A stretch of DNA of 64,000 nt, from the NCBI RefSeq assembly GCF_001698815.1, contig NZ_LGSI01000038.1, forward strand, positions 36,100 through 100,099. The letters run 5' to 3'. Below, piece by piece: positions 45,166-56,637 of this stretch. The translations under genes were made by a program, and so were the position numbers. Position 1 is the stretch's first letter, and every line of letters begins with the position of its first letter. The stretch comes from Pseudomonas syringae. Its GTDB lineage: Bacteria > Pseudomonadota > Gammaproteobacteria > Pseudomonadales > Pseudomonadaceae. Below the pieces are notes generated by a model. It was given only the letters and a program-made list of their open reading frames with translations, did not search any database and was not told the origin of the DNA.

Positions 45166-45992
45166 GGCATGCGCCCGAAGGTGATGCGTTCGTGCTCGCC
45201 CAGATCGCGGCGGGTCTGGATTTTTTCGAAACCATGGCTGCTCAACAGATCGCGCACGGCTACACCCTGATCGTAACCATGCTCCAGCAGCAACCAGCCA
45301 CCGGCGTTCAGGTGTGCCGGAGCCTGATCGACGATCAAGCGCAGATCATCCAGACCATCGGCACCGGCGACCAGCGCGCTGCTGGGCTCGAAACGCACGT
45401 CCCCGGCGACCAGGTGCGGATCTTCCGAAGCGATATAAGGCGGGTTGCTGATGATCACGTCGAACTGCTGGCCTTCGATGGCACTGAACCAATGGCTGTT
45501 CAGGACCTTGGCGTTGTCCAGGTGCAGACGCTGGCGATTGCGCTCGGCAAGGGCAACGGCTTCGATCACCCGATCCACCGCCGTCACCTGCCAGAGCGGA
45601 CGCTCGCTGGCCAGTGCCAGGGCGATTGCGCCAGTGCCGGTGCCCAGATCCAGAACTTTGGTCGGGGCAAAGCCCGGTACCAGTTCCAGTGTCGCCTCGA
45701 CCAGCATTTCGGTTTCCGGACGAGGGATCAGCGTGTGTGGCGCCACTTCCAGGTCGAGCTTCCAGAAACCCTGCTGGCCAAGAATGTAGGCCACCGGTTC
45801 GCCGGTCCGGCGCCGTTGCAGATACGACGCGAAGGTCAGCGCGGCTTCGCTGCTGACGATGCGCTCCGGCCACGTGTGCAGAAAACTGCGCGGTTTACCC
45901 AGCGCGGCGGCCAGTAACAATTCGACATCCAGACGCGCGGTCGGCGAATCGGGAAGCTCTGCGCTTCTTAACAAGCTGGCGATGATGGTCAT
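45159..45992 (-). CDS. prmC: Release-factor glutamine methyltransferase PrmC
   Basis: SAM methyltransferase of 277 residues modifying the GGQ glutamine of RF1 and RF2. The N-terminal helical RF-binding domain is followed by the SAM motif VLDLGTGTGAIALALA (near residue 115) and the catalytic IISNPPYIAS. It is adjacent to its substrate gene prfA, with no gap, and overlaps moeB. Also called HemK. Length and motif order are normal. Confidence 0.95.
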   Translation of the reverse strand: MTIIASLLRSAELPDSPTARLDVELLLAAALGKPRSFLHTWPERIVSSEAALTFASYLQRRRTGEPVAYILGQQGFWKLDLEVAPHTLIPRPETEMLVEATLELVPGFAPTKVLDLGTGTGAIALALASERPLWQVTAVDRVIEAVALAERNRQRLHLDNAKVLNSHWFSAIEGQQFDVIISNPPYIASEDPHLVAGDVRFEPSSALVAGADGLDDLRLIVDQAPAHLNAGGWLLLEHGYDQGVAVRDLLSSHGFEKIQTRRDLGEHERITFGRMPC

Positions 45993-47075
45993 TTACTCAC
46001 CCAATGCCGCAAGTTGATCTGCCTGATATTCGGCGAGCAGCGGCTCTATCACTGCATCGACTCCGCCGGCCAAAACTTCATCCAGCGAATACAAGGTCAG
46101 ATTGATGCGGTGGTCCGTTACTCGCCCCTGAGGGAAATTGTAGGTCCGAATGCGTTCGGATCGATCACCCGAACCCACCAGCAGTTTACGCTCGCTGGCG
46201 ATTGCGTTGGCGGCTGCGCTGGTTTGCTGATCGTTGAGTTTGGCAGATAACCAGGACATCGCGCGGGCGCGGTTCTTGTGCTGCGAACGCTCTTCCTGAC
46301 ATTCGACGACGATACCCGACGGAAGATGGGTAATGCGCACTGCCGAGTCGGTCTTGTTCACGTGCTGACCGCCGGCACCGGAAGATTTGTAGGTATCGAC
46401 ACGCAAGTCCGACGGGTTGATCTCAATGACTTGATGCTCATCGGGCTCCGGCAACACCGCGACGGTACATGCCGAGGTGTGGATACGACCCTGGGATTCG
46501 GTCTCGGGGACACGCTGCACACGGTGCGCGCCGGATTCGAACTTGAGCTTGCCGTAAACGTTCTCGCCTTCGACCCGGGCAATCACTTCTTTATAGCCGC
46601 CATGCTCGCCGATGTTTTCCGAGAGGATCTCCACCCGCCAGCCACGCCGCTCGGCGTAACGCGAATACATGCGGAACAGGTCGCCGGAGAAAATCGCCGC
46701 CTCGTCGCCACCGGTACCGGCACGAATTTCGAGGAACACGTTGCGTCCGTCGTTGGGGTCCTTGGGCAACAACATGCGTTGCAGCTGGCTTTCCAGTTCG
46801 ACCAGCAATTGCCTGGTCTCGCGGACTTCCTCGACGGCCATTTCACGCATGTCCGGATCGCTGTCCTTGAGCAGCGCCTGCGCGCCGTCCAGGTCAGCCA
46901 AGGCCTTGAGCAACTGTTTATAGGCCTCGACGATCGGCTCGACCTCGGCGTATTCCCGGGAATAGGCGCGAAATTTGTTCTGGTCGGAAATGACTTCCGC
47001 ATCGCCAAGCAACGCAGTCAATTCCTCGAAACGGTCGCTGAGGATATCCAGCTTATTGAGCAGTGACGCTTTCAT
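45993..47075 (-). CDS. prfA: Peptide chain release factor 1
   Basis: RF1 of 360 residues, terminating translation at UAA and UAG. The GGQ catalytic tripeptide is at residues 235-237 ([15 protein letters not shown]). The stop-codon-reading P-x-T element appears as PET in [15 protein letters not shown], where E. coli has PAT; both fit RF1, not the SPF of RF2. Its stop abuts prmC, and its start overlaps the hemA stop by four bases (ATGA). Confidence 0.97.
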   Translation of the reverse strand: MKASLLNKLDILSDRFEELTALLGDAEVISDQNKFRAYSREYAEVEPIVEAYKQLLKALADLDGAQALLKDSDPDMREMAVEEVRETRQLLVELESQLQRMLLPKDPNDGRNVFLEIRAGTGGDEAAIFSGDLFRMYSRYAERRGWRVEILSENIGEHGGYKEVIARVEGENVYGKLKFESGAHRVQRVPETESQGRIHTSACTVAVLPEPDEHQVIEINPSDLRVDTYKSSGAGGQHVNKTDSAVRITHLPSGIVVECQEERSQHKNRARAMSWLSAKLNDQQTSAAANAIASERKLLVGSGDRSERIRTYNFPQGRVTDHRINLTLYSLDEVLAGGVDAVIEPLLAEYQADQLAALGE

Positions 47076-48349
47076 TGCGGGGGTTTATCCGTCGAGCCCT
47101 CGTTAAGGGCAAAAAGTTCCTGGGCCATGGCCAGCGCATCGAGGCGACCTTCAGCAGACAGTTTTTTCAGTTGCACGCTGGGCGCATGCATCAATTTGTT
47201 GGTCAGGCCGCGCGCCAGTTGCACCAGCACCTCTTCGGCATTGGCACCGTTGGCCAGCATGCGTTGCGCCTTGAGCAGCTCTTCGTCACGCAGGCGTTCG
47301 CTCTGCTGGCGATAAGCCCGGAGCACATCGACCGCAGCCAGTTCGCGCAGACGGAACATGAATTCGTCGGCGCCAATGGTCACCAGCTGCTCGGCAGCCA
47401 TCGCGGCGCCCTGACGGCTTTTCAGGTTTTCGGCGACCACTTCGTGCAGGTCGTCGACGGTATACAGGTAAACGTCGTCCAGTTCGCCGACTTCCGGCTC
47501 GATATCCCGAGGTACGGCAATATCGACCATAAAGATTGGTTTGTGCTTGCGCAGCTTGAGCGCGCTTTCCACCGCGCCCTTGCCCAGAATCGGCAACTGG
47601 CTGGCGGTGGAGCTGATCACGATGTCGCTGTTGACCAGTTCGGCCGGGATATCCGCCAGCAAAACCGCGTGCGCGCCAAACTCAGCGGCCAGGATGCTGG
47701 CGCGTTCCAGAGTCCGGTTGGCGACCACGATGCGCTTGACGCCCAGCTCGTGCAAATGGCGGGCGACCAGAGTGATGGTCTCCCCGGCGCCAATCAGCAA
47801 AGCCTGACTGCGCTGCAAATCACTGAAGATCTGCTTGGCCAGGCTGACGGCGGCAAAAGCGACGGAAACCGGGTTTTCGCCGATGGCCGTGTCCGTGCGC
47901 ACCTGTTTGGCGGCGCTGAACGTGGCCTGGAACAGCCGGCCCAGCAACGGACCGATGGTTCCGGCTTCCCGGGCCACGGCATAGGCTGATTTCATCTGGC
48001 CCAGGATCTGCGGTTCACCCAACACCAGAGAGTCGAGGCCTGATGCGACGCGCATCATGTGGCGCACGGCGGCATCGTCCTCGTGCACATAGGCACTGGC
48101 ACGCAATTCTTCAAGGCTCAGCTGGTGATAGTCGGCCAGCCAGGCCAGGATGGATTCGGACGCGAGTTCATCGTGTTCGATGTACAACTCACTACGGTTG
48201 CAGGTCGAGAGGATCGCAGCTTCGCGGCTGTTGGTCAGGCGGCAGAGCTGCTGCAAGGCCTCAACCAACTGTTCAGGCGTAAATGCCACGCGCTCGCGGA
48301 CGTCTACCGAGGCAGTCTTATGGTTAATACCAAGTGCAAGGAAGGCCAT
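47072..48349 (-). CDS. hemA: Glutamyl-tRNA reductase
   Basis: NADPH-dependent enzyme of 425 residues reducing glutamyl-tRNA to glutamate-1-semialdehyde, the first step of C5-route tetrapyrrole synthesis. The catalytic Cys50 is in [11 protein letters not shown]. The nucleotide motif is [16 protein letters not shown] near residue 185, and the dimerisation helices fill the C terminus. First gene of the prfA-prmC-moeB-murI series on the minus strand. It is divergent from the TPR lipoprotein gene across 226 bases. Together with hemH in this window it brackets heme synthesis. Confidence 0.96.
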   Translation of the reverse strand: MAFLALGINHKTASVDVRERVAFTPEQLVEALQQLCRLTNSREAAILSTCNRSELYIEHDELASESILAWLADYHQLSLEELRASAYVHEDDAAVRHMMRVASGLDSLVLGEPQILGQMKSAYAVAREAGTIGPLLGRLFQATFSAAKQVRTDTAIGENPVSVAFAAVSLAKQIFSDLQRSQALLIGAGETITLVARHLHELGVKRIVVANRTLERASILAAEFGAHAVLLADIPAELVNSDIVISSTASQLPILGKGAVESALKLRKHKPIFMVDIAVPRDIEPEVGELDDVYLYTVDDLHEVVAENLKSRQGAAMAAEQLVTIGADEFMFRLRELAAVDVLRAYRQQSERLRDEELLKAQRMLANGANAEEVLVQLARGLTNKLMHAPSVQLKKLSAEGRLDALAMAQELFALNEGSTDKPPQ

Positions 48350-48575
48350 TCAAGGTCGCTGATGGTGACGTGAAGCCGGCAATTGTCCTACTTCAATAGA
48401 TTCAGAACAACCACCGCAGACTATTGTCCTAGTACAGCCACTGCATAAACGCCTCAAAACGGGACCTGCAGCCTGCAAAAAAACGCACACCCAGCAGTTT
48501 TCCAACCGGCTGTGGGTTTGCTTCCAGCCTTGTGTCATGATGCCCAGACCGCAGGTAAGTCGTCCCTTCTTATAT

Positions 48576-50303
48576 ATGAATAGATCCTCCGCGTTATTCC
48601 TCGCCCTTGTCTTTCTGAGCGGCTGCCAGTCGATGGCCCCCGTTGAACCACAGGCAACGCCTGTGCCGAAGGACACGACTCCAGCGCCTGACGCCAAGCC
48701 TCAGGTCTATGGATCGTTCACTCAGGAAACCTTTGTCAGCCTGCTGAGCGCCGAGCTCGCGGGCCAGCGCAATCGCTTCGATATCGCGCTGGACAACTAC
48801 GTGACCCAGGCGATCAACACTCAGGATCCGGGTGTGTCCGAGCGCGCGTTCCGTATTGCCGAGTACCTGGGCGCCGATCAGGCTGCGCTGGACACCTCGC
48901 TGATCTGGGCCAGGAATGATCGAACCAATCTTGAAGCCCAGCGCGCCGCCGCGATTCAGTTGGCTCGCGCCGGTCGCTATGACGACTCCATGGTCTACAT
49001 GGAAAAAGTTCTTCAGGGTCAGGGCGATACACATTTCGATTTTCTTGCGCTGTCCGCTTCGGAAACCGATCCCGAGACGCGCAATGCGCTGCTTAAAAGC
49101 TTTGACCGGCTGCTCGCCAAATACCCGAACAACGGCCAGCTGATTTTCGGCAAGGCGCTGCTGCTGCAACAGAACGGCGACGCCGAGAGTTCCCTGAAAC
49201 TGCTTGAAGATAATCCGCCGAAAGAAGGTGAAGTTGCGCCGATCCTGCTGCGCGCCCGCCTCCTGCAAGGCATGGATCGCGGCAAGGAAGCGTTGCCGAT
49301 CCTCGAAAAAAGCATCAAGAAATACCCGGACGACAAACGCCTGCGCCTGACTTACGCACGCATGCTGGTTGAACAGAACCGCATGGCGGACGCCAAGGTG
49401 CAGTTCTCCAGCCTGGTTCAGCAGTTTCCCGAAGACGACGATCTGCGCTACTCCCTGGCGCTGGTGTGCCTGGAAGCCAAGGCCTGGGACGAAGCGGCTG
49501 GCTATCTGGAAGACTTGATCGCCCGTGGCGCGCACGTCGACTCGGCGCACCTGAACCTTGGGCGCATCCACGAAGAACGCAACGATCCACAAAGCGCTCT
49601 GGCTGAATACGTTCAAGTTGGCCCCGGCTCCGATTTCCTTCCCGCGCAGCTGCGTCAGGCCGACATCCTGATGAACAACGGCAGCGCCGCCGAAGCCTCG
49701 AAGCGTCTTGCCGAAGCCCGCGAGGCACAACCCGATTATGCCATTCAGCTGTACCTGATCGAAGCCGAAACCCTGGCCAACAACAACCAGGCCGAACGCG
49801 GCTGGCAAGTGTTGAACCAGGCACTCAAGCAATACCCGGACGATCTGAACCTGCTGTACACCCGAGCGATGCTGGCTGAAAAGCGCAACGATCTGGCGCA
49901 GATGGAAAAAGACCTGCGCACGATTCTCAAGCGCGAGCCGGAAAACGTCATGGCCCTGAATGCCTTGGGTTACACCTTGTCGGATCGCACGACACGTTAT
50001 GCCGAGGCCAAGGATCTGATCGAAAAAGCTCACACCCTGAACCCGGATGACCCGGCCGTTCTCGACAGCCTCGGCTGGGTGAACTACCGCCTGGGCAACC
50101 TGGACGAAGCTGAACGCCTGCTGCGCCTGGCCCTGGAACGCTTCCCGGACCACGAAGTGGCCGCCCACCTCGGTGAAGTGCTGTGGGCCAAAGGCGAGCA
50201 GCGTGAAGCCCGTAAAATCTGGGGAAAAGCCCTGGAACAGCAACCCGACAGCCCTATATTGCGCAGCACTTTGCGGCGCCTGACCGGATCCGAGACTCTT
50301 TAA
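48576..50303 (+). CDS. TPR-repeat outer-membrane lipoprotein
   Basis: Protein of 575 residues with lipobox FLSGC (Cys17) and a long array of tetratricopeptide repeats. Clear units include [25 protein letters not shown] and [32 protein letters not shown]. It is the PA4667 counterpart, a probable envelope scaffold; function not established. The start at 48576 is chosen because it begins the signal peptide [12 protein letters not shown]; 13 in-frame codons upstream are not part of it. lolB begins four bases after its stop, so both may concern outer-membrane assembly. Confidence 0.9.
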   Translation: MNRSSALFLALVFLSGCQSMAPVEPQATPVPKDTTPAPDAKPQVYGSFTQETFVSLLSAELAGQRNRFDIALDNYVTQAINTQDPGVSERAFRIAEYLGADQAALDTSLIWARNDRTNLEAQRAAAIQLARAGRYDDSMVYMEKVLQGQGDTHFDFLALSASETDPETRNALLKSFDRLLAKYPNNGQLIFGKALLLQQNGDAESSLKLLEDNPPKEGEVAPILLRARLLQGMDRGKEALPILEKSIKKYPDDKRLRLTYARMLVEQNRMADAKVQFSSLVQQFPEDDDLRYSLALVCLEAKAWDEAAGYLEDLIARGAHVDSAHLNLGRIHEERNDPQSALAEYVQVGPGSDFLPAQLRQADILMNNGSAAEASKRLAEAREAQPDYAIQLYLIEAETLANNNQAERGWQVLNQALKQYPDDLNLLYTRAMLAEKRNDLAQMEKDLRTILKREPENVMALNALGYTLSDRTTRYAEAKDLIEKAHTLNPDDPAVLDSLGWVNYRLGNLDEAERLLRLALERFPDHEVAAHLGEVLWAKGEQREARKIWGKALEQQPDSPILRSTLRRLTGSETL

Positions 50304-50307
50304 TTCT

Positions 50308-50925
50308 ATGTTTTTGCGCCACGTAATTGTATTCAGCCTCATCGCCCTGCTCGCCGGCTGCGCCGGTATTTCTTCCCGTGAAGCCCTGGAGGGCAAGGGA
50401 GATCCGGCGCAATGGCGCCAGCACAAACAGCAGTTGAGCAGCCTCGATGGCTGGCAGATCAACGGCAAGGTCGGCATCCGCGCGCCCAAGGATTCGGGCA
50501 GCGGTACGCTGTTCTGGCTGCAACGTCAGGATTACTACGACATTCGCCTGTCCGGCCCACTGGGACGTGGCGCGGCTCGCCTGACCGGCCGCCCCGGCGC
50601 CGTCAGCCTGGAAGTCGCCAACCAGGGCCGCTACGAATCGCCGGACCCGGAAACACTCTTGCAGGATCAACTGGGCTGGAAACTGCCGGTCTCGCATCTG
50701 GTCTGGTGGGTACGCGGCCTTCCCGCACCGGACAGCAAAAGCCGTCTGCAGCTGGACGGCGACAGCCGCCTGGCAAGCCTCGAACAGGACGGCTGGCAGG
50801 TTGAATACCTAAGCTACGTCGAGCAGAACGGCTACTGGCTGCCCGAACGCGTCAAACTGCATGGTCAGGACCTCGATGTCACGCTGGTGATCAAGGACTG
50901 GCAACCGCGCAAACTGGGGCAATAG
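50308..50925 (+). CDS. lolB: Outer-membrane lipoprotein receptor LolB
   Basis: Lipoprotein of 205 residues with lipobox LLAGC (Cys18). It accepts lipoproteins from periplasmic LolA and inserts them into the outer membrane. The LolB start of the mature domain [12 protein letters not shown], the hydrophobic loop region near [19 protein letters not shown], and WWVRGLP are visible. It lies between the TPR lipoprotein gene and ispE (2-base gap), the usual gammaproteobacterial order lolB-ispE-prs. The start at 50308 follows the preceding stop by four bases. Confidence 0.95.
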   Translation: MFLRHVIVFSLIALLAGCAGISSREALEGKGDPAQWRQHKQQLSSLDGWQINGKVGIRAPKDSGSGTLFWLQRQDYYDIRLSGPLGRGAARLTGRPGAVSLEVANQGRYESPDPETLLQDQLGWKLPVSHLVWWVRGLPAPDSKSRLQLDGDSRLASLEQDGWQVEYLSYVEQNGYWLPERVKLHGQDLDVTLVIKDWQPRKLGQ

Positions 50926-50927
50926 CC

Positions 50928-51779
50928 ATGAGCGCACCTCGCCTGACCTTGCCTGCCCCGGCAAAACTGAACCTGATGCTGCACATTCTTGGCCGTCGCC
51001 CTGACGGCTACCATGAATTGCAAACCATCTTTCAGTTTCTCGATTACGGCGACGAACTCAGTTTCGCTGTTCGGGAAGATGGCGAGATTCGCCTGCAAAC
51101 CGACGTTCCCGGTGTTCCGCACGACAGCAATCTGATCGTCAAGGCAGCCCGCGCGCTGCAAAAACAATCCGACTGCACCCTCGGCATGGACATCTGGCTG
51201 GAAAAACGGCTGCCCATGGGCGGCGGAATCGGCGGCGGAAGCTCCGATGCCGCCACGACGCTGCTCGGTTTGAATCATTTGTGGAAGCTGGACTGGGACG
51301 AAGACCGACTCGCAGCACTGGGCCTGACGCTAGGCGCGGACGTGCCGGTTTTCGTGCGTGGACACGCCGCATTTGCTGAGGGTGTGGGCGAAAAACTCAC
51401 CCCCGTAGACCCCGAAGAACCGTGGTATCTGGTGCTCGTGCCGCAAGTATCTGTAAGTACAGCAGAAATTTTTTCAGATCCGCTGTTGACACGTAACACT
51501 CCTCCCATTAAAGTGCGCCCCGTTCCCAAGGGAAACAGTCGAAATGACTGCTTACCGGTTGTAGCGAGGCGTTACCCAGATGTACGTAACGCTTTGAATT
51601 TGTTAGGTAATTTTACCGAAGCAAAATTAACCGGAACTGGAAGTTGTGTGTTTGGGGCCTTCCCAAACAAAGCTGAAGCTGATAAAGTCTCGGCCCTTCT
51701 GACAGAGACCCTTACAGGGTTTGTAGCAAAGGGAAGCAACGTGTCAATGTTGCATCGCAAGCTGCAAGACTTGCTCTAA
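50928..51779 (+). CDS. ispE: 4-diphosphocytidyl-2-C-methyl-D-erythritol kinase
   Basis: GHMP kinase of 283 residues phosphorylating CDP-ME in the MEP isoprenoid pathway. The start [26 protein letters not shown] is conserved. The ATP loop is [17 protein letters not shown] near residue 95, and GSGSCVF-like [10 protein letters not shown] is near residue 240. The last third (about 51470-51779) is less GC-rich and uses rarer codons than the rest, a local feature also seen into prs. lolB precedes it; tRNA-Gln and prs follow. Confidence 0.95.
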   Translation: MSAPRLTLPAPAKLNLMLHILGRRPDGYHELQTIFQFLDYGDELSFAVREDGEIRLQTDVPGVPHDSNLIVKAARALQKQSDCTLGMDIWLEKRLPMGGGIGGGSSDAATTLLGLNHLWKLDWDEDRLAALGLTLGADVPVFVRGHAAFAEGVGEKLTPVDPEEPWYLVLVPQVSVSTAEIFSDPLLTRNTPPIKVRPVPKGNSRNDCLPVVARRYPDVRNALNLLGNFTEAKLTGTGSCVFGAFPNKAEADKVSALLTETLTGFVAKGSNVSMLHRKLQDLL

Positions 51780-51816
51780 AAGGAACCGAGTACTGGGTAC
51801 TCGATGCAACAAATAC

Positions 51817-51891
51817 AGGGGCGTCGCCAAGCGGTAAGGCAGCAGGTTTTGATCCTGCCATGCGTTGGTTCGAATCCAGCCGCCCCTGCCA
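51817..51891 (+). tRNA. tRNA-Gln (anticodon UUG)
   Basis: 75 bases including an encoded CCA. The acceptor stem AGGGGCG/CGCCCCT is followed by G-CCA. The anticodon stem GCAGG/CCTGC encloses the loop with TTG. The T arm carries GGTTCGAATCC. Its place between ispE and prs is the classical gammaproteobacterial location. Confidence 0.97.
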
Positions 51892-51936
51892 TTTTCTATA
51901 CTCATCCAGGTTACCCTCAGCCTCTAGGTACTGCGC

Positions 51937-52878
51937 GTGTCCAAGATGATGGTCTTTACGGGGAATGCAAACCCCGATCTGGCTCGACGTGTCGTACGTC
52001 AGCTGCATATCCCACTAGGTGATGTCTCCGTCGGCAAGTTTTCCGATGGCGAAATCAGCACTGAGATAAATGAAAACGTCCGCGGTAAAGACGTCTTCAT
52101 CATTCAGCCGACTTGCGCACCGACCAACGATAACCTGATGGAACTCGTCGTGATGGCTGATGCCTTCCGCCGCTCCTCAGCGTCCCGAATCACTGCGGTG
52201 ATTCCTTACTTTGGTTATGCCCGTCAGGATCGCCGTCCGCGTTCCGCACGTGTGGCTATCAGCGCGAAAGTCGTTGCTGACATGCTTACTGTGGTGGGGA
52301 TCGATCGTGTTCTCACGGTTGATCTGCATGCTGACCAAATCCAGGGTTTCTTCGATATTCCGGTAGACAACATCTACGGCTCCCCCGTTCTGGTGGATGA
52401 CATTGAAGACCAACGCTTCGAAAACCTGATGATCGTTTCCCCGGATATCGGTGGCGTCGTGCGTGCACGTGCCGTTGCCAAATCCCTGGGTGTTGATCTC
52501 GGGATCATCGACAAGCGCCGTGAGAAAGCCAATCACTCTGAAGTGATGCATATCATCGGTGATGTCGAAGGGCGTACCTGTATTCTGGTCGATGACATGG
52601 TCGATACCGCCGGCACCTTGTGCCACGCGGCTAAAGCCTTGAAAGAGCATGGCGCTGCCAAGGTCTTTGCCTACTGCACACACCCTGTGCTGTCGGGTCG
52701 GGCGATCGAAAACATTGAAAATTCCGTGCTGGACGAACTGGTGGTTACCAATACCATTCCGTTGTCCGCTGCAGCACAGGCCTGTAGCCGTATCCGTCAA
52801 CTGGATATTGCTCCGGTAGTCGCCGAGGCGGTCCGCCGCATCAGCAACGAAGAATCGATCAGCGCGATGTTCCGCTAG
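51937..52878 (+). CDS. prs: Ribose-phosphate pyrophosphokinase
   Basis: PRPP synthetase of 313 residues ([20 protein letters not shown]...). The ATP-binding region is [14 protein letters not shown] and the PRPP loop is [18 protein letters not shown] near residue 212. The histidine metal site is [12 protein letters not shown]. It supplies PRPP for the hpt and upp enzymes also encoded here, and for nucleotide, His and Trp synthesis. The start is GTG at 51937, consistent with the family N terminus. A strong terminator follows. Confidence 0.96.
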   Translation: MSKMMVFTGNANPDLARRVVRQLHIPLGDVSVGKFSDGEISTEINENVRGKDVFIIQPTCAPTNDNLMELVVMADAFRRSSASRITAVIPYFGYARQDRRPRSARVAISAKVVADMLTVVGIDRVLTVDLHADQIQGFFDIPVDNIYGSPVLVDDIEDQRFENLMIVSPDIGGVVRARAVAKSLGVDLGIIDKRREKANHSEVMHIIGDVEGRTCILVDDMVDTAGTLCHAAKALKEHGAAKVFAYCTHPVLSGRAIENIENSVLDELVVTNTIPLSAAAQACSRIRQLDIAPVVAEAVRRISNEESISAMFR

Positions 52879-52907
52879 GGTTTAGCCCGGCAGATATCTC
52901 GTTGACG

Positions 52908-52950
52908 AAAAGCGCCCCGCCCTGACATTCGGTCAGGGCGGGGCTTTTTT
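52908..52950 (+). terminator. Rho-independent terminator after prs
   Basis: Long GC-rich hairpin with CCCCGCCCTGAC pairing GTCAGGGCGGGG across an ATTCG-type loop, followed by CTTTTTT. Confidence 0.95.
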
Positions 52951-53014
52951 GCCCATACCGTCTTAGCGCTGGTCGCAAACGCGAAGACGAATGTGGTTAA
53001 TTTGGAGAAACAAC

Positions 53015-53623
53015 ATGAACGATTTTACTTTGAATGCTGAACTGCGTTCCGACCTGGGGAAAGGTGCGAGCCGCCGCCTGCGTCGTCTCGCAAGCCTGGT
53101 TCCAGCTGTAGTCTACGGTGGCGAAAAAGCCCCTGAGTCCATCAGCATGCTGGCCAAAGAAGTTGCCAAGCTGCTGGAAAACGAAGCTTCGTACAGCCAC
53201 ATCATCGAGCTGAACATTGCTGGCAAAAAGCAAAACGTCATCATCAAAGCTCTGCAACGTCACCCGGCCAAAGGCCACGTGATGCACGCTGACTTCGTAC
53301 GCGTTGTAGCTGGCCAGAAACTGACCGCTATCGTGCCTGTACACTTTGTTGGTGAAGAAGCTCCGGTCAAGAAAGGCGGCGAAGTTTCGCACGTAACTTC
53401 CGAACTGGAAGTAACCTGCCTGCCGAAAGATCTGCCTGAGTTCATCGAAGTAGACGTGTCTGCTCTGGAAATCGGTTCGATCCTGCACTTGTCCGACCTG
53501 AAAGCGCCTAAAGGCGTTGAGTTCGTGGCACTGGCTCACGGTAACGACCTGGCTGTTGCCAACGTTCACGCTCCACGCGTTGCACCGACCGAAGACGCAG
53601 CAGAAGAAGGCACCGCCGAGTAA
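53015..53623 (+). CDS. rplY: 50S ribosomal protein L25/general stress protein Ctc
   Basis: 5S rRNA-binding ribosomal protein of 202 residues in the long (Ctc/TL5) form. The N-terminal L25 domain is [33 protein letters not shown]. The C-terminal Ctc beta domain (about 95-190) has [36 protein letters not shown] stands eight bases before the ATG at 53015. Codons are biased to those of highly expressed genes. Its own transcript begins after the prs terminator and leads towards pth. Confidence 0.96.
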   Translation: MNDFTLNAELRSDLGKGASRRLRRLASLVPAVVYGGEKAPESISMLAKEVAKLLENEASYSHIIELNIAGKKQNVIIKALQRHPAKGHVMHADFVRVVAGQKLTAIVPVHFVGEEAPVKKGGEVSHVTSELEVTCLPKDLPEFIEVDVSALEIGSILHLSDLKAPKGVEFVALAHGNDLAVANVHAPRVAPTEDAAEEGTAE

Positions 53624-53787
53624 TTCATTACTTGGTAACGCCGGAGTTGCTCGGGAAGCACCGTGAAAAACAGCAGGCAAATAGGGCAGGATCGCGGAGT
53701 TTACATCATGGTAAATGAGCAGTTTTTGTCCCACTTTGCCGCTGTCAGCAGCGGTGTTATCCACAGCTCAAAAGAAGGGCCCCTGTC

Positions 53788-54372
53788 GTGACTGCCATAC
53801 AACTGATCGTTGGCCTGGGAAATCCAGGCGCTGAATACGAACAGACCCGGCATAACGCAGGGGCTCTTTTTGTTGAACGTATCGCCGACGCGCAACGAGT
53901 CAGTCTCGTCGCCGAGCGCAAATTTTTTGGCCTGACCGGGCGCTTCAGTCACCAGGGTCAGGATGTTCGTCTGTTGATCCCCACCACGTTCATGAACCGC
54001 AGCGGCCAATCCGTCGCGGCACTCGCCGGTTTCTATCGTATTCCGGTCGAGGCGATCCTGGTGGCCCACGACGAACTTGATCTGCCTCCGGGCGTTGCCA
54101 AGCTCAAGCAGGGCGGCGGCCATGGCGGTCACAATGGGCTGCGCGACATCATCGCGCAGCTCGGTAACCAGAACACCTTTCACCGCTTGCGGCTTGGCAT
54201 CGGCCACCCGGGCGACGCCAGCAAGGTCTCCGGTTTTGTCCTGGGTCGAGCGCCTCGCGCCGAACAGGAAAAACTGGACGCCAGTATCGACTTTGCCCTC
54301 GGCGTGCTGCCGGATATCTTCGCCGGGGAATGGAACCGAGCGATGAAAAACCTGCACAGCCAGAAGGCCTGA
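53788..54372 (+). CDS. pth: Peptidyl-tRNA hydrolase
   Basis: Protein of 194 residues recycling peptidyl-tRNAs. It has [20 protein letters not shown] with the catalytic His22, [21 protein letters not shown] and [13 protein letters not shown]. It starts with GTG at 53788; AGAAGG lies nine bases before. It follows rplY by 164 bases and precedes ychF by 21. This is the conserved order prs-rplY-pth-ychF. Confidence 0.96.
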   Translation: MTAIQLIVGLGNPGAEYEQTRHNAGALFVERIADAQRVSLVAERKFFGLTGRFSHQGQDVRLLIPTTFMNRSGQSVAALAGFYRIPVEAILVAHDELDLPPGVAKLKQGGGHGGHNGLRDIIAQLGNQNTFHRLRLGIGHPGDASKVSGFVLGRAPRAEQEKLDASIDFALGVLPDIFAGEWNRAMKNLHSQKA

Positions 54373-54393
54373 CATCACTCGAGGGGAAACATC

Positions 54394-55494
54394 ATGGGCT
54401 TCAATTGCGGCATCGTCGGCCTGCCCAACGTCGGCAAATCCACTCTGTTCAACGCCCTGACCAAGTCCGGGATTGCAGCGGAGAACTTCCCCTTCTGCAC
54501 CATCGAACCGAACACCGGAATCGTGCCTATGCCGGATCCGCGCCTTGCGGCATTGGCGGCCATCGTCAATCCCAAGCGCATCCTGCCGACCACCATGGAA
54601 TTCGTCGACATCGCTGGTCTGGTTGCCGGTGCGTCCAAGGGCGAAGGCCTGGGCAACAAGTTCCTGGCCAACATCCGCGAGACCGATGCGATCGCTCACG
54701 TCGTGCGCTGCTTTGAAGACGAAAACGTGATCCACGTTTCCAACAGCGTCGACCCAAAGCGCGACATCGAAATCATCGACCTTGAACTGATCTTCGCCGA
54801 CCTCGACAGCTGCGAAAAACAGCTGCAGAAAGTCACCCGTAATGCCAAGGGCGGCGACAAGGATGCAGTGGTCCAGAAAGGCCTGCTGGAGCAATTGATC
54901 GCGCACTTCACCGAAGGCAAGCCAGCGCGCACCTTGATGAAGAACATGAATGCTGACGACAAGGCAGTGGTTCGTGGCTTCCATCTGCTGACCACCAAGC
55001 CGGTCATGTACATTGCCAACGTTGCCGAAGACGGCTTCGAGAACAACCCGCTGCTGGACGTAGTCCGCGCCATCGCCGAAGAAGAAGGCGCAATGCTGGT
55101 GCCGGTCTGCAACAAGATCGAAGCCGAAATCGCCGAGCTTGATGACGGCGAAGAGAAGGACATGTTCCTCGAAGCCCTGGGCCTCGAAGAGCCAGGCCTG
55201 AATCGCGTAATCCGCGCAGGCTACGAAATGCTGCACTTGCAGACTTACTTCACCGCTGGCGTCGAAGAAGTCCGCGCCTGGACCGTCCGCGTCGGTGCCA
55301 CCGCACCACAAGCCGCTGGCGTGATTCACACCGACTTCGAAAAAGGCTTCATCCGCGCCGAATGCATCGCCTACAACGACTTCATCCAGTACAAGGGCGA
55401 AGCCGGTGCCAAGGAAGCAGGCAAATGGCGTCTGGAAGGTAAAGACTACATCGTCAAAGATGGCGACGTGCTGCACTTCCGTTTCAACGTCTGA
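54394..55494 (+). CDS. ychF: Ribosome-binding ATPase YchF
   Basis: OBG-type P-loop protein of 366 residues. The Walker A motif is [14 protein letters not shown] (residues 8-21), and the switch is [20 protein letters not shown]. The altered base-specificity motif NKIE ([11 protein letters not shown]) replaces NKxD, which explains the preference for ATP over GTP. The C-terminal TGS-type domain ends [17 protein letters not shown]. It binds the ribosome and is linked to stress and redox responses. Last gene of the prs-rplY-pth-ychF series; a terminator follows. Confidence 0.97.
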   Translation: MGFNCGIVGLPNVGKSTLFNALTKSGIAAENFPFCTIEPNTGIVPMPDPRLAALAAIVNPKRILPTTMEFVDIAGLVAGASKGEGLGNKFLANIRETDAIAHVVRCFEDENVIHVSNSVDPKRDIEIIDLELIFADLDSCEKQLQKVTRNAKGGDKDAVVQKGLLEQLIAHFTEGKPARTLMKNMNADDKAVVRGFHLLTTKPVMYIANVAEDGFENNPLLDVVRAIAEEEGAMLVPVCNKIEAEIAELDDGEEKDMFLEALGLEEPGLNRVIRAGYEMLHLQTYFTAGVEEVRAWTVRVGATAPQAAGVIHTDFEKGFIRAECIAYNDFIQYKGEAGAKEAGKWRLEGKDYIVKDGDVLHFRFNV

Positions 55495-55531
55495 TCGATT
55501 GCGTGCCCCCGCACGCAGCTTGATCAACCTC

Positions 55532-55567
55532 AAAACCCCCGTAATCGCCCCGCGATACGGGGGTTTT
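55532..55567. terminator. Bidirectional terminator after ychF
   Basis: AAAACCCCCGTA/TACGGGGGTTTT with a 12-base loop, placed between convergent ychF and the LysR gene. Confidence 0.92.
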
Positions 55568-55584
55568 GCGTTTGGGGCCGCTGC

Positions 55585-56493
55585 TCAGCGCCCCTGAAAC
55601 GCAGTCATTTCCTGCATCAGCTGATTCAACAGACGACTCGATCCCACGCTCAGCTGCCTGCCCAGGCGACTGATGAGATGCACCTGAGAATTGCTGAACA
55701 CCTCGGATTCCAGGGGCAGCGCCAGCAGCTTGCCACTTTCCAGCTCATCGACCATGACGAAGGTCGGCAGCAAGGTGACGCCGCCTTGCATGGCGAAGCG
55801 TTTGAGCATGGCGAAGGTGTTGCAGGTCAGGGTTGGAATCAGCGAAACCCCGGACTGCTGCTCGGCCTGAGTCAGGATCTGGCGAATACCGTAAGACACG
55901 CCAAGCAATCCCAGGCGATAAGTGTCCAGCCCCTTGAGCGGCAGTGGGCCCTGCGCCTGCGCGAGCGGATGATCGGGGCTGACCGCCACGCAGACCGGCT
56001 GCTTCTGATGGGCGTGTGAACGGATTTTCGGATCGGTCGGCGGATTGAAGACCAAGCCGATATGCGCCTCGTCTTCCACGACCTGACGAATCACTTCGTT
56101 GGTGCCGCAGACATTTACTTGCAGTTCGACCTTGGGGTAAAGCGTCGAGAATTTGGCCAGCGGTTCGGCCAGCCCATCGATGAAACCCTCGCCGATTGCC
56201 AGGATCACGGAGCCGCTTTGCAACCCGCGCAAGGCTTGCAGCGATTCGAGCAAAACTTCCTGCTGCGACAGGCGCTGGCGGTAATAACCCAGCACCTTTT
56301 CCCCCGCCTCCGTCGGCTTCACGCCGCGTCGATGCCGCTCCAGCAGCGGCGTGCCCAGCTCGTGTTCGAGTTGGGCGATCTGTCGGCTGACCGCTGAAGG
56401 CGCCACGTCGAGAAAGTCCGCAGCGCCGCGCACGCTGCCCAAACGCACAGCTTCGAAGAAATACAGGATGCGTCGATCTTGAACCAGACTCAT
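55585..56493 (-). CDS. LysR-family transcriptional regulator
   Basis: LysR regulator of 302 residues. The N-terminal winged helix is RRILYFFEAVRLGSVRGAADFLDVAPSAVSRQIAQLE. The effector domain (residues about 90-295) starts GSVILAIGEGFIDGLAEPLA. The ATG at 56493 is preferred; a GTG two codons earlier is in frame. It is divergent from the hydroxyacid dehydrogenase-aldehyde dehydrogenase-amidohydrolase series, and a perfect 17-base dyad sits between them, so it probably controls that operon. The inducer is unknown. Confidence 0.9.
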   Translation of the reverse strand: MSLVQDRRILYFFEAVRLGSVRGAADFLDVAPSAVSRQIAQLEHELGTPLLERHRRGVKPTEAGEKVLGYYRQRLSQQEVLLESLQALRGLQSGSVILAIGEGFIDGLAEPLAKFSTLYPKVELQVNVCGTNEVIRQVVEDEAHIGLVFNPPTDPKIRSHAHQKQPVCVAVSPDHPLAQAQGPLPLKGLDTYRLGLLGVSYGIRQILTQAEQQSGVSLIPTLTCNTFAMLKRFAMQGGVTLLPTFVMVDELESGKLLALPLESEVFSNSQVHLISRLGRQLSVGSSRLLNQLMQEMTAFQGR

Positions 56494-56503
56494 AACCACC
56501 TGC

Positions 56504-56520
56504 GTTGCGCTGAACGCAAC
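56504..56520. promoter_or_regulatory. Inverted repeat, likely LysR operator
   Basis: GTTGCG-CTGAA-CGCAAC, a perfect 6-bp dyad with a five-base centre, 11 bases upstream of the LysR start and 118 before the dehydrogenase start. Size and symmetry suit a LysR recognition site (T-N11-A form). Confidence 0.6.
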
Positions 56521-56637
56521 AAAAATGAATTTAGCGATTATTGCTGCGTGGGCAGACCGATGTCCATACTCGAGCCATCCGCAATTAAAACTGAACGTGC
56601 GGCCTTGCGTGCCAAACAGCTAAGCGAGCATTTCGAG

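Noticed and set aside
48594-50489. Open frame of 631 codons on the minus strand opposite the TPR lipoprotein
   Set aside because: Shadow of the TPR gene and the start of lolB. The product shows no domain and no ribosome binding site was seen.
53701-55533. Open frame of 610 codons on the minus strand opposite pth and ychF
   Set aside because: It is the complement of two certain genes. High GC makes such mirror frames common; the translation has low-complexity Asp/His/Val/Gly runs and no recognisable family.
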